A stretch of DNA of 64,000 nt, taken from contig SWDT01000001.1 in assembly GCA_009193035.1 (NCBI GenBank), positions 1,984,001 through 2,048,000 on the forward strand, given 5' to 3'. Origin of the DNA: Halicephalobus mephisto (Eukaryota > Nematoda > Chromadorea > Rhabditida > Panagrolaimidae). The position numbers and the translations under genes were made by a program. A model generated the notes under the pieces. It saw only the letters and a program-made list of their open reading frames with translations, was not told the DNA's origin and did not search any database. Positions 25,401 through 37,602 of this stretch are shown here, one piece after another; within the stretch, counting starts at the first letter, position 1, and each line of letters starts with the position of its first letter.

Positions 25401-28400
25401 CTCGAATCTTGTCCCTATGAGCTCTTTTCTTCTTTCAACGAGAGCAGAACACCTGTTAAATTCTTTAACTTTGCCTCAAGTTTTGAACTGATTTCAAATC
25501 GATAACTGTTTACATAAATGAATTGACCTTCCTGTCTTGGAAAATCTCATTTTTACGGTCTCCGTTTTTTCCAGCCACTTCTTTTCTGACTTCTATTATG
25601 TTCACTTCGATTTCTAGGTTTGAGTCAAGCTCAATTGTAGATTATTTGTTATTTTTCGTGTATTATTTTTTGTTTCTTTTTTCCGAACATGCTATTTCAG
25701 CTGTACGCACAGACGGAAAATGGTCCTCCAAGCCCCGCCTCCGGCCATTCCTGTGCAAGGCAGTCTCAATTCAGTGCCAACGACATATTTGTCGACTCAG
25801 GGAGCTTCGCAGCCAACGGTTATCATCCTAACTCAGTCACAGCCGCAAGTGCCCCCGAGGCCTCAACCTCCATCGTTGACAAACAGGACGAGCTATTCGA
25901 ACCAGAAAAAGTCACTACAAAGACAGCTTTTCCTCAAAACAAAAATGTTCTGTTGTTGTCTATGTTGTCCAGCATTTAAATGTGCCTTGATTACTGCCAC
26001 TCTGGAGATTATCTTTGGAGTTTGGTTCTGGTGGGACGCTTTGGACCATGTCGTCAAAACCCTGGACTACTTGTAAGTTTACTTTTCCTTTTGTAATGTT
26101 TTCAATGCGCGAGAACTTGTGCATTAGAAACAAGAAAGTACTTTTCTATTGTAATTGGAGACAATTACAGGCAACTCAAGGACGTTGTTATCCTTCTTTT
26201 CCTCACTGCTTGGCTCGTGGCCGCCGGAACCGCTTATGGAACCCTCATTGCTGCACATCAAAAGAAAACACCCCATTTTGTTTGGCCGAGATTGGTTCTC
26301 CTTGGAGGTCTCTTAATTACCTGTGCAATATTCTTCCTCCTACTTTTCTTCTACTTCAGTGGAGGCTCTCAAAGCATTAATAACATCGTTCTCAACATAA
26401 TCGAGGTCAGTTGGGTCCAAATTTTGTTCAATCCCGATAGAGACAAATTTGTCCATGGCAAAAGATGCAACATGACAAAATTGAAAATTGAGTCACTTTT
26501 CGTCCCCAGCGGATCGTAAACATGCTCTTGCCTCGTGAGTGCATTTCCGAGGCGAGTGCGAGTCGGAAACGGTCTTCATTTTCGAGGAGCGTTCATGAAT
26601 TGTTCACGAAAGTAATGAAAATGGCAAAGACTAAAACAACAAAACTCCAAATTGCCACAGGCGACTGCTTTGCCATGGGCATAATTGATAGGATGAGAAT
26701 AACGTTAGCCCCGATTAAGCCAACCCTGAATTTCCTCTATTTTCAGTTCTTCATGCAACAAGAAATTCCGCCAGAAGAACGAAAAGATTTGCACGGTGAA
26801 TTGGTTCATCTGGCCTATGGCTTTACTGCCGGTCTCTTCTTCTTCACTGTCTACACTGTCTTTGGGTGGTGTGCGACTAGAAAGTTTTACAACGATCTCC
26901 TAAGGGATTACCGCAACTTTCATCCTGTTGCTCAAGGAGAACCGTCAGCCCCATCACAGCCGGCTTACAACCCTAATTATGCCAAAGGAGTTTAGCAATT
27001 CTATGCTGCGTTCTTTTTGCTGTTAATATTGTGGTTTTTTCTCACTATAATGATCTCGTTCTGCCCTTTGGGGAGCACGGGCTTATATCAAACAGTGTTC
27101 AAACCCATTCCCACCTTTTTCCAATGCGTGTTACTAGAGATTTCCCAATATTCGAGTGTATAAAGAATTATTAATGAGTTACTTTGAATATTAAACTTAC
27201 CAATATTTCTCTCGCAATTGGGTCCGTCCCAGCCAGGAAGACATTTACATTTATATCTACCTAGCTGCAACGGAATACAGGCAGCTCCGTTCTTGCAAGG
27301 GTTATCCATCTGACATGGATCAGCAATTTGAGAACAATCCGGTCCAGTGAAACCTGTCCTACAGATGCATCTGCTTGTACTCAAACCAGGCAAGTCTTGG
27401 CATACTCCACCATTGGGACAATTAATTCCAATGCATTCATCAGGACCGAATTGGCAACGAGCCCCAGTGTAATCTGAAAATAAGAATTACGTCTTATTGA
27501 TTGACTAAATCTGTTTTTCTCTCTGTAGAATTGCTTAAAATATATTAAGACGGGGAGATTTGACTATTAGAACGAAAATAAATAAACGTGGTTTTTCATC
27601 AATGGATATAGAGATAATGGGGTGAGAGAAGCAAGCTTGCATTGGTCTTATTGAATTATCCAGAAAAAATCCAAGACTTACTCTGAGGGCAAATACAACG
27701 GAATGTCCCTGCAACGGCTTCACAGACTCCATCGTTGAAGCAAGGCTGAGAGTCACAGACCGGCATTTGTTCTTCGCAAAATTGGCCAGTGTATCCCGGT
27801 TTGCATTCACAAATCTCTTTATGATTGACGACACTGCAAGTGCCTCGGTTCTGGCACTGGACTCTGGAGCAAGTTAGTTCCTCACACTGAGTTTCTAGAG
27901 AGCTTCCAATATCCCTTGTGTAGGTACTGTTGCTACACTCAATGCATCTTTGTTGACCGAGATTAGGTTGGTAGAAGTTGATGGGACATGGCGAACAGGG
28001 TTCCAACCCAGTTGTTGAGAAGGTTCCAGGTTGACAAGGTTGTTTACATTGACCAGGGCCAGTAGATCCAAGCTTAGCAGTGTAAGATCCTTCAGGACAA
28101 GGTTCGCATTGCTTATATCCACCAAATATCGGGGGCCCGGCAAAAGTATGTCGAGGACACAGTTGACAAGGGACAAGTCCCGATTCACTATACATTCCAT
28201 TTCCACAAACAGCAAGACAAGCATCGGTACTCTGAGCTCCAGTGAATTGAGTAAAGGTGTTAGAAGGACAAGATTTGCAAGTCAACTGGCCATTTTCGTC
28301 CTGATAAGACCCAACAGGACATTCAGCACAAGTGTTATTAACGTAAACTGTTCCTTTGGCACATGGCAAGCATTCTGGGAGACTGTCCTTGTCAGGAGCT

Positions 28401-31400
28401 CCAATTAGGATCTCGCCATCAGCACAACCGAAACCTTGAGTAACTACGGTAGATGTAGCATTCATTGAGGGGCATCCCATTCCTTGGGTGGTCACGGAAT
28501 CTCCAGAAATCATCAGTAGACTTCGAACAGGAGTAGTAGCTCCCGGAATCCTCAAATCAAAGATGGTTCTCATTGTTAGCCCACAAAGCTCGTAGAAAAC
28601 ATTCTGGAGAACCGTGGGTAGGATTTGAATAGTGTAGTTACCCGTAACTTCATTCTCATTAGAGGTGAACTTAATATTCAGGAACCGGACGAATATTTGA
28701 ACACTGCTAGAGCATCGTTGACTGAGTACTGTATCCATGTTGTCAAAGTAAGTGGCTACCAATTGAGTATAAGATTTGAGACAATCCTCGCCGACCGGAG
28801 TTCCAACGGAATACTTGATGGCCACATTCAGTTCATATCTGGCAGGTTCTTGAGCAATAGGAACACAAGAAGGCGGATTGCTTGAAGGGAGCCATTGACC
28901 TTGACTGCACTTGAAGTCCGTTAACGCCTTCGAATAATCTACAAATCTGAAGCCTTCGGCACATTGAATCTGGCAGACAGTCTCAGTTCCTACTTTGGAG
29001 CACTTCTTCACGACACTGGCATCAGTCGGCAGAGACCATTCGCTGCAAGGATCTGGTTGTAAAGACACTTGGAATTTACACTTGTTCCGGTTAGAGTGTT
29101 CGTCTGTAGCAGAAGCCTCAACAGTCACGTAACCACCAACTTTGAGGACTGCTTCGCTTGGAGTGAAGGTAATCTCGGTGATGTTAGAAATATCCTGAAC
29201 AGCGAGTTCAACAGAGCTTTCGTTGAAGTAAACGAGTCTTTCAGTTTCTCCTTCAAAGGCTGGAATAGTGTAAGATTCTGGACACTTCATTACTGGAGGT
29301 GATGTGTCAGGAATTCTCAATCTGACAATACAATCAGCCGAGTTTCCAGCTTCATCAAAAGCAGTATAGACCACATCCATGTCACTTACAATCGGTCTTG
29401 GAGGAACAAAGTTTGCTGGTTGAACTCTCATGTAGGCAACCGATCCGGAATTATCCATCGCTGTTGGAATCTCGTAATTGACAGGCTGGAGTTGGCCATA
29501 CTCATCAGCAGTAACGTAAATGGGGTTCTGAGGACAGTTTGTGAAGACTGGAGGTTCAGCATCAATACATTGAGGAACACTAGAGTTCCATCCAACTTGA
29601 AGATGCGTAGGAATTTCGTGAGCAGCGGAAAGAGGAGCCAGACAGCCCTGCATGTCGAACTTCAAGCAAGGGTTTGTCTCATACTCAGTGATTCCGAGAA
29701 GGACATAACGGGCACGGAGAGGTGGATTCAGCTCGAATTGATACATCTTGTTATGGTTTCCAGAAGGGGTCTCGAATTCCAAGGGATAAGTATCATAGTT
29801 CTGACTGAACTGAACCTTGTAGAAGAGCTGCATCTTGGTCACATGGCCCTTGAGATCTCCACTACCAGCGACTCCAGCCATTCTCAAAGTTGTGAGAGTA
29901 TAGATCCTTTGAAGGTCGACGGAAAGGAAAATGAATGCATCCTTGGATCCACACCAACCGGTAGAAGACAGTCTGGCCTTGTGAGGTTCATATCCAAAGA
30001 TGGTGGTGTCAGAATTATCCGCAAAAGCCCCATCGGGAATGAATCCAGAAGAAATGCCGACGTCTTCACTGAGCACACAAGCAGTTCCGAGAGTACAGTT
30101 AATAGCAGGATAGGGGAATGGCTGGAACCCAGGTCTATTGCAAGAGAACCTAGCCACAGCTCCTTCTTCGACAGAATCCAATTCGGTGAAACCATCATCT
30201 GGATATCCTGGGTCAACACAGACAGGTCCTTCACAACGGAGATTTCCGAGATCCCAGGTTCCATCCACATTGCACCTGATCATCCTATCGTCATAGGAGG
30301 ACTTTCCAATAAGAGAATAAGGAGGTCTGCAATTAAAGGCAAAAGTACTTCCAACCTTGAAACTGTTGTCATCTCCTTCATAATAAACTCCGGCAAGAAC
30401 TGGAGGAGGTCCGCAGTCGACGAGAGGACAGTAGATGTCCGGTCCAGAGAGCCAGTACTCCATTCCATCTGGTTGAGGATCGTAGATACATTGACGAGTC
30501 CCGGCTAGGGGAGAAGTAGACATTGGACGATTCTGTTGGCTGCAAACTAGAGAAATATTCTGACCAAATGGAACTGGACCTTCTGGAGAAACAAATAGGC
30601 CGATGGCAGTGTTATTCTGAGCTCCGGTACAGACAGCAGGAACACAGAAAGGAGACGTTCCGTTCCATTTCCCATCACTTCCGCAATGTAGGTGAGTTGG
30701 ACCCATCATCTGATATCCGAAATTACATCTGAATTCAACAACAGTAGGGAAGTGATGCATTGTCGTTGTCGAGAGAAGTTGTCCATTCTCAGGAACCTCC
30801 AAGGGCTCACATTGTCTGGGAACACAACTCTTGTTGAACCTCATCAGATCGTCATTACTTTCACCCGTTTCGCCTTCCTTGATCTTTGCCCCGTTCTGAC
30901 CGTCATAAGTGAAAAGATCAAATCCGTCATCACAAGAGCATCGATACGAGCCCTGAATGTTGATACAGTGATGATCACAATAGCCATTATGGAGTTCACA
31001 TTCGTTGATATCAGAACAACTGGTCTTCTGACAACCAAGGACTTCAACCCGAAGACATGGAGCTTCCTTGAATTCCTCAATAACGATTTGGAATACTTTC
31101 GCTTCGATTGGGTAGTTGAACACTAGTAATTCGCTCCCAGCAATACCGACATTCTTGGTGGTCAAGATACCAAGTTCAGTTGCGTTTCTCAGCGGCACTC
31201 CGTCTTCCATAGCATAGGCGATCCGTAACTTGGTTGGATAAGCGGCACCAGCAGTTTTCTCAATTCGAAGTCTCTCGACAATCTTAGGGACAGGGAACAC
31301 AAAGGTCAACGTCCTCAGGAAGTCATCAGTCAAAGCACACCACCCAGTAGACGAATGCTTGGATGCAGGGAATGATGACCCTTCAGATGACCCGATAACC

Positions 31401-34400
31401 TTAGTTGTGGCAAGTGGAATCGAGTTTTGGCAAGCTAGAATAGTAAGTAATGAAAGGAAACTAAAACAAACAACTCACACTTGAGTGGCTGGAAGCCTTG
31501 ACGGCATTCACAGAAGTATCCACCAGGCAAATTCTTGCAGGCGGTGCTCTTTACAGAACAACTAGCAGCTTGCTCGGCACATTCATTAATATCAGCACAA
31601 GTAGGAATAGTACTCAGTGTTTGATTGGCAAGACATCTGACACTCTCAACTCCATCACTTCTGAATCCAGCATCGCATTGGATCTTGGCTTCATCGTCGA
31701 ATTCCAGCATCCCCGGGGTCTTTGTGATAATTCTTCCATGAGGAATCTTGGGGATATTCGTGCAGATCAACTCTTAAAAGAATTTATATATGAAGACTGA
31801 AAAACAGGGAACTTACTTTGGCAATGTGGTTGAGGAGCGGACCAGAGTCCGTTATTCTGACACAGAATCGTCGCGGCTCCCTTCCTCTTGTATCCAGCAG
31901 AGCAATTAAAGGAATAAACAGTCCCAAATCCTGTTCCATCACCGAACAAAAGTTTCCTTTCTCCGTTGCTGAAGGGAATCAAGGCAGGGCAGGTTGCGGC
32001 CTTACATTGAGGAACAGAGGTCCATCTGCCGTCTTCTGTACAAATGATTTCTTCTGTCTTCTTGCCGCTGGGGAAGGAAAACCCATCATAGCAACTATAT
32101 CTAGCTGTTCCAGCGTAGGAAACATTCGTCGAAGAAATCGCAAATCCATTGGCGATCTGCGGAACGGGAGAACAGTACACCGCTGAAAATCGTGGTAAGA
32201 TCGAGAAGGGGCTTTTAAAACTCACGTTGACAGGTTGGAATCTTATTCGTTGTCCATTTTCCTCCGAGCATACACTGAATTTCGAACATTTTCCCTCTTC
32301 CAGTAACGAATTCATGTCCTTGTTCAGTACAGGAGACGATAACCTTTGTACTGAAGGCAGTATTGTGGGTGGAGATGGAGACAGAATCAGGGACATTCAA
32401 AGGAGGGCAATTGGTGGAGAAGGTTATGTTCCAACCCAATGATCGTCGAACAGCGTTAGATTGGAATACAATCTGGATCTTGCTCTGCTTGGAATAGATG
32501 ACTTTCGGGGGTCTGACGTTCTCGTTGAATCCGTCCCCTTCGTGTAGAGGTCTGCCGTATTCCCCTCCTTCAAAGATTTGGAGCTGATCATCACTAGCAA
32601 CATCAAAATGACTAATGGCCAAGCTAAGTGGTTGGTTTTCTCGAGATTCAGGAAGCTCCACAGTGTATTTACAAGTCTGGGATCCTGGATATGGGACTCG
32701 TGTATGCCCCGGGGAAAGCAGTTGCCCATGAGATTGACGAATGACGTTATCGCAACCTCTTTTGTAGCTGATGGAGAACCCCTTTCCGCCGACAGCATAA
32801 TTGGAGTAGAAATAGACGTAGATGTGGTTCTGACTGGAAATCAACAACTGAGAAGTACTTGTAGTGGAGTTACTGCTCCTGCCAGTCAACTTTGTCAAAA
32901 TTGGTGCTGATGGTTTTTCCCCGTCATAGATGATTACGAAATCTCTTTGATCCTCGAGGTCAAAAGTGTCAATCTAAAGTTAAGTCCTGCTTGGTTTGTA
33001 GTTTCTATTTGCAAACTCACATTAAGCGTAATCAATTGTCCTTGAGGAGCGTCAATTCTCCAGGCACACTCGAGTCCATTGGGGTACTTGCGAGGATACT
33101 CGGGACTCGAAAACGACTGACCATAGAGCTGAGCTTTAAGCTTCCCGCCGCAAGTAAAGGACACTAAATTTTTTCATTACAATGACAATTTCATCGACGT
33201 GAGCGCAACGTCATCGCTGGTCAGAAAGTAAACAACCAGCGTAGACGAAAAAATCTCGAAAAAAATCACCTGCTCGCCAGGACGCTTGGAATCCTTTTGC
33301 TTGGATAAGTGCATCGGATCGGAATCTGACAACCATCATGTTCGTACTGGACATGAAAGTCAGTTTTTCTGGCTTCGGGCTACCGGAAACTGTGTCGATT
33401 GCAACTGAAGCATTCTCAGAAGGACCCCCGTCGACAATAGTCACAATATCTTGGTTCTTTTCCGTCTCAAAGGAGTCGAAAGTGAGCTGAAATCAGAAAG
33501 ATAAAATCACATCGATCCAGAATAATCCTTTCACCTGGATACGCGAATCAACCGGTCCCTCAATCACCCAACGGCAATTCATATTTGCTTTGTAACTGGA
33601 AGGGAAATTAGGTGACTGGATTTTGCCAGATTCGCCTTTTTCGTATTTCAGACAAGCTAAATCTACATGAGACGCCGGGCAGTTCAATTCATCGCTGAGA
33701 TCCCCACAGTCGTCGATTCCATTGCAATGAGCAGATTCTGGAACACACCCTCCATTCTGACAGAAAAACGATCCTAAAATCCTACTATTATTTTTTGAAT
33801 TCATTTGCTTGGTTGTTTTTGATACTCTGCTATCATCAAAGAATCAATATTGATTCTTAAAATATTTAGCAAAAAACGCCTTGACCCAGATTCAAGCTTG
33901 TCGATGAGATAGACTTTGCTACGAATTAGAAAGGCCCGTTTTTCGCATCTCGGTGACTTTCGCTGATTAACAAGTTCTTCGCTGGTTCAAGGTTACGTCC
34001 TGGAACCCCTATTCTTGCGGTATCACCTTGGGAATGCAATAAATAAGGTCAGAGTAGGTAAAGCAAAATCGATTGGATACCGGTAATTAAATTAAAGAAC
34101 AACTATCCCAGGGTTAAATTAGAATCAACTGAAACTTGCCCTTAACACAAGCCGGGAGTTCACAGACGAAGGGAAGGAGCATGTTACACATTTCGAGCTC
34201 CCAAACGACGTTGGATAGGGGGGCTCCCCCTCGGGTCGTCGTTGAAGCCTTTGCACAACTTCCTGTTCTGTAGTCTGGTTGTTCTTTCCCCCAGAAACCT
34301 ACATATCGGGAGACCATCCCACCATCGGACCACATGAAGAGTGCATCGTCGTTCCCGTTTTGCTGACTGATTAATCCTGCAAAGTCTCTAATTAGTCCGT

Positions 34401-34803
34401 GAACTCGAGCAATCAACGAACCAATCCAATAATCTGTCTTTGCTGTTGCATAAGCTGATCTCTGGGGCCTATTCACAAGTTTTGTCACAAAGGAATTTTC
34501 TCTTTGAGACTCTATCCTCGCCAGAAGACTACCGTATCGGGCACAAAAGACCAAGGCCTGAGGCCAGGATCTTTCGATATGGTACACCTTGAAGCACTTG
34601 GCTCCTTCCCGTTCCCATCCATCAGGGCATTTCATTTCGACATCAGAAAGAAAATATTTAGATGAATTTGATACTGATTGAGAAGTCTGGAAATTAAGAT
34701 AAATAACTACAAAATCCAAGGAAATTACCTGTTTAGCCCCGGCAAGTATGGCCAGCAATGCTACCGCATAAAAAGCGGAGGCCATTGCGGCCCGACAACC
34801 CAT
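19468..34803 (-). CDS. uif: Giant type I receptor-like protein, Uninflatable-like
   Basis: A very large single-pass membrane protein whose domain order matches Drosophila Uninflatable (about 3,500 residues, apical in epithelia, antagonises Notch). Fourteen exons (34729-34803, 34140-34686, 33535-33773, 33270-33486, 33021-33163, 32226-32973, 31817-32182, 31479-31772, 27682-31434, 27201-27473, 20837-24101, 20124-20386, 19840-20076, 19468-19796) give 3,582 residues. Order: signal peptide; C-type lectin (about 45-205); LDL-A (CNGIDDCGDLSDE); CUB domains; Sushi repeats and EGF; discoidin-like module; calcium-binding EGF; more Sushi; second discoidin-like module; HYR; Sushi; Cys-rich ephrin-receptor-like repeats; EGF array (about 2060-2580); LamG/pentraxin-like module; Sushi; more ephrin-receptor-like repeats; EGF; TM at about 3438-3463; acidic tail of about 118 residues. 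Intron 2 is GC-AG. Intron 10 contains another gene. Confidence 0.93.
25720..26995 (+). CDS. Tetraspan membrane protein nested in an intron of the Uninflatable-like gene
   Basis: Three exons (25720-26072, 26171-26405, 26747-26995) give 278 residues. A Pro/Gln-rich cytosolic N-terminus (about 1-85) leads into a Cys cluster MFCCCLCCPAFKC, a likely palmitoylation site, then four hydrophobic segments (about 100-120, 123-147, 158-180, 215-235). The charged third loop contains PPEERKDL, and the C-terminus is Pro/Tyr-rich (YNPNYAKGV). This resembles small endolysosomal four-TM proteins (LAPTM-like) in layout, but I see no diagnostic motif, so the function is unknown. It lies entirely within the 3.1-kb intron 24102-27200 of the gene on the opposite strand. 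An acceptor (GCTATTTCAG, ending at 25700) 20 nt before the ATG suggests its own trans-spliced mRNA. Confidence 0.85.
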
Positions 34804-36015
34804 TTGTAGATGTGCTCTTGTAATTCGCACAGTTACTAGAATAAAATTCAAAGAATTTAGAATCAAAACAAGCTGTCACGAAAAAATTACTAGGTTATAG
34901 ATAACAATAAAGATCCTCAGAGACTCTTCCGTTTTTTCGCGGGAATGGCAGTAAACGGAGACTTGGGGCAATCGGTCAGTGTAATCGCCGATAGAAATCA
35001 GCGTAGGGCTGTCCTGAAGCAGCGGATTCTCCGTCTTGCAAGGCAGTCGTGACAAGGTAGAGGAATTTCGCGATTGACCCGAATATTGGCCGTAGGCACG
35101 CCTCTGATTTTTCTTACAGAGAATGCGGGCAATTCAAAAGAGACACTATTCCGGCATATGTTAAGAAATCATATTTCAGGTTTGAATCGATAATTGACCG
35201 CAATTGACCAGTTGAAAATGGAAAAGGGACAATTCGTAGAGGTAAAGTGGAGTTCTTGAATAATACATCAAGGAAATAGTGCGAAAATTAAAAGACAAGC
35301 AGATCGGCAAACAAGCTCTCGAATGACCAGTTCTGAAAGAGAAAACAACACTACAAAACGACTTTCGGATTCCTGCTTTCGGAAAAAACAGCTCAATTGT
35401 GACTGAATGAATAGAAACATTCCCGAAATCCCGTTCAAAACAAATATAAAAGATCGAGAAATAAGAACCGTGAAGAATATGAATTTACGAGATCATGAAA
35501 AGGGATATCCCCAGGTCAGACATCTGTTTGTCTTCCCTTGATGAAGAAACAAAGAATAATCACAACAACACGAAAGGATGAGCAAATTCACGGAGAAAAA
35601 ACAACGATCCGAGACTCAATTGATCAAGACTATACACACGACCGAGTTAAGCACGTTTCGCTGACCGAATGGACTTAAGGGAAGAGATGAAGCCGTTTCC
35701 GTTAGTCCCGATCGATTCAGAGGCTCACCCGCGCGAACTTTGCGGTAAGTAGCGCTTAAGAAAGCGCCGATGGAGCGACTCTCGTAAAACACGGTAACGC
35801 TGACCAGCTCTTGTTTGCAGCGAAACAAAACGAACTGTCCACAACCTCTAAGCCAAGCCCCCGTATTGAAAAACCTTCTAAAAAGAATATGGAAAGGAAC
35901 ATTAACCCATTAGATAGTTTTAATTAGCAAATAAAGGAAATCGAGAGCTTCTCGATGATCGTCAAAACAACGTTGGACACGGATTAAAGAATAAAACGAG
36001 TCCTGTCGAGTTTAT
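34804..36015. other. Promoter region of the Uninflatable-like gene
   Basis: Non-coding. An acceptor (TTATTCTAG, about 34839-34847 on the minus strand) lies some 35 nt before the Uninflatable-like ATG. The minus-strand frame at 35616-35828 has no supporting features. Confidence 0.5.
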
Positions 36016-37174
36016 TTAAGAGATATCAGGTAAAGGGAATCCGAATAAGATGAAATCGTAATAGTACAGTTTGATAAGTATTTCCATTGCAGTTTTGTCG
36101 GACTTTAATTGTTTGGAGAAATAGGCCCTTTCTGGGGCCTCTACAGTAGCGTGACCTGTTCTGGATTTCTTCAGCTCCACGATTATGGAATCTGTGGAAT
36201 TCTGAGGGACCCCAGAAGAAGACAATATTTCCTCAAGTTGCTTTAACATCCTGAAGTATTCTTCCTCTGTTTTGATTTGATACTTGATGAATTTGAAGTT
36301 CTGGATGTAAATGTGCATCTCGCAATGCCTGAAGTATTCTTCATTAACCATGAACAATCACTCTTTAGTCCTACCAATTTTGAGGGAAAAAGTGAATGTC
36401 TTCGTAACTCCACCCCAATGACTTGCCTGTAGCTACCTTTTTTGCTCTCTGATATTCCTCTTGTAAAAAGCAAGTTATGTTCTTTTCGCAGCCGTAACAC
36501 TTGTCAGGGTTCAAGTTTCGCTTCTTCTCCCTAAAAGCTATTGTGAAAACCCGCGAATTCAAAAAAGAGTTGAACTCAAGCTTACAAGATACATTTATCG
36601 ACAAATCCGGATAGAAAGCGGTCCACGGGATCTCGGACAATTGTGAAGAGAGTAAAGTCCTCCAATTTTTGCTTGGTCTGAGTCAAAATAGCCTTGACTG
36701 AGCTAAACTCATTCTTGTCCTTACAGAATCTAAAGGGGGTTCTTAGGATTGTTTAAAATAAAAAATACCGATTCTCCCACATATCCGTAGTCAGGGTTCT
36801 GTTAGCAGATTTGAAGGCTCTTTCATCATGTAGAAGACACATAATCGCAGCTAGGACCGTCGACATGCTTTTCTCGATGACACAAGCAGCAAGATGGAAC
36901 TTTTCGGCAATACGATATTTGTTATCGAATCTCTTAAAAGGAGGAATGCAATTCTGATGATCATCACCAACACAGAAATCTGGTTTCTGGGATTTGTTGG
37001 ATTCTAGTACTAAATTATGAATGACTGGTTCATCGATATGAGCAGCAAAGAAATGGACAATCAGCGACACGGCACACAAGGAAAGAATAAAAGTCAAGTA
37101 ATGAAGTTGGATTTGTCCTGAAAGGGTAAATAAGTGTTTTCGGGAATTTAGAACTTACCTCTTTTTATCCTCAT
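36016..37174 (-). CDS. Carbohydrate sulfotransferase (nematode expanded family)
   Basis: A probable Golgi type II enzyme that moves sulfate from PAPS to a glycan. Exons are 37159-37174, 36769-37117, 36586-36729, 36375-36530 and 36016-36328, giving 325 residues. A short cytosolic N-terminus precedes a signal anchor (about 13-30, LTFILSLCAVSLIVHFF). The PAPS 5'-phosphosulfate loop is visible as CVIEKSMSTVL and the 3'-phosphate motif as FTIVRDPVDRFLSGFVDKC, matching the Sulfotransfer_2 type family that is greatly expanded in C. elegans. Paired cysteines around KCYGCEKNITC suit a luminal domain. The first coding exon is only 16 nt and follows the acceptor AGTTTCAG, consistent with trans-splicing. 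The acceptor substrate is unknown. It is divergent from the calpain gene. Confidence 0.88.
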
Positions 37175-37602
37175 TGTATCGACTGAAACTTTAATGAAAT
37201 CGATCGAGAAAAAGTTTCCCATGAAGTTGTCGGATTTGGATAAGGATTAACCGGACAGGAAATCCCTCTTGTAAATTCATTGTTCTCGAATAATAATTGT
37301 ATCATTATGATTTTTATCAAATTGTTTTCTTTGTTTTGACTTACGAAAGTGACCACTTTTATTTGTTTTCGAAACAGTTTTTCGCCGAAGAAAAGAAAAT
37401 ATGACCGACAGACCTGAGTGCAACAAATCCTCTGCAAGTTTTCCGCTGCCGTTGAATTTACGAATGGATGGACACCCTTTCCATATTACATTGATTTTGT
37501 CATAACTCGTTCAATTTTGATTTTTCATTGTTGTAAATGTATTGTGGATTCTATATGATTATATTGTAAGTAAATTCAATATATGAAATCTTTTTAGGAA
37601 TC
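37175..37602. other. Divergent spacer, sulfotransferase / calpain
   Basis: A 428-bp AT-rich spacer that must hold both promoters. It ends in the acceptor CTTTTTAG (37590-37597), 5 nt before the calpain ATG. Confidence 0.5.

Noticed and set aside
29420..30508. 362-codon plus-strand open frame
   Set aside because: It lies wholly antisense to the 3.75-kb exon of the Uninflatable-like gene, whose minus frame encodes Sushi and discoidin-like modules; the plus frame has no domain.
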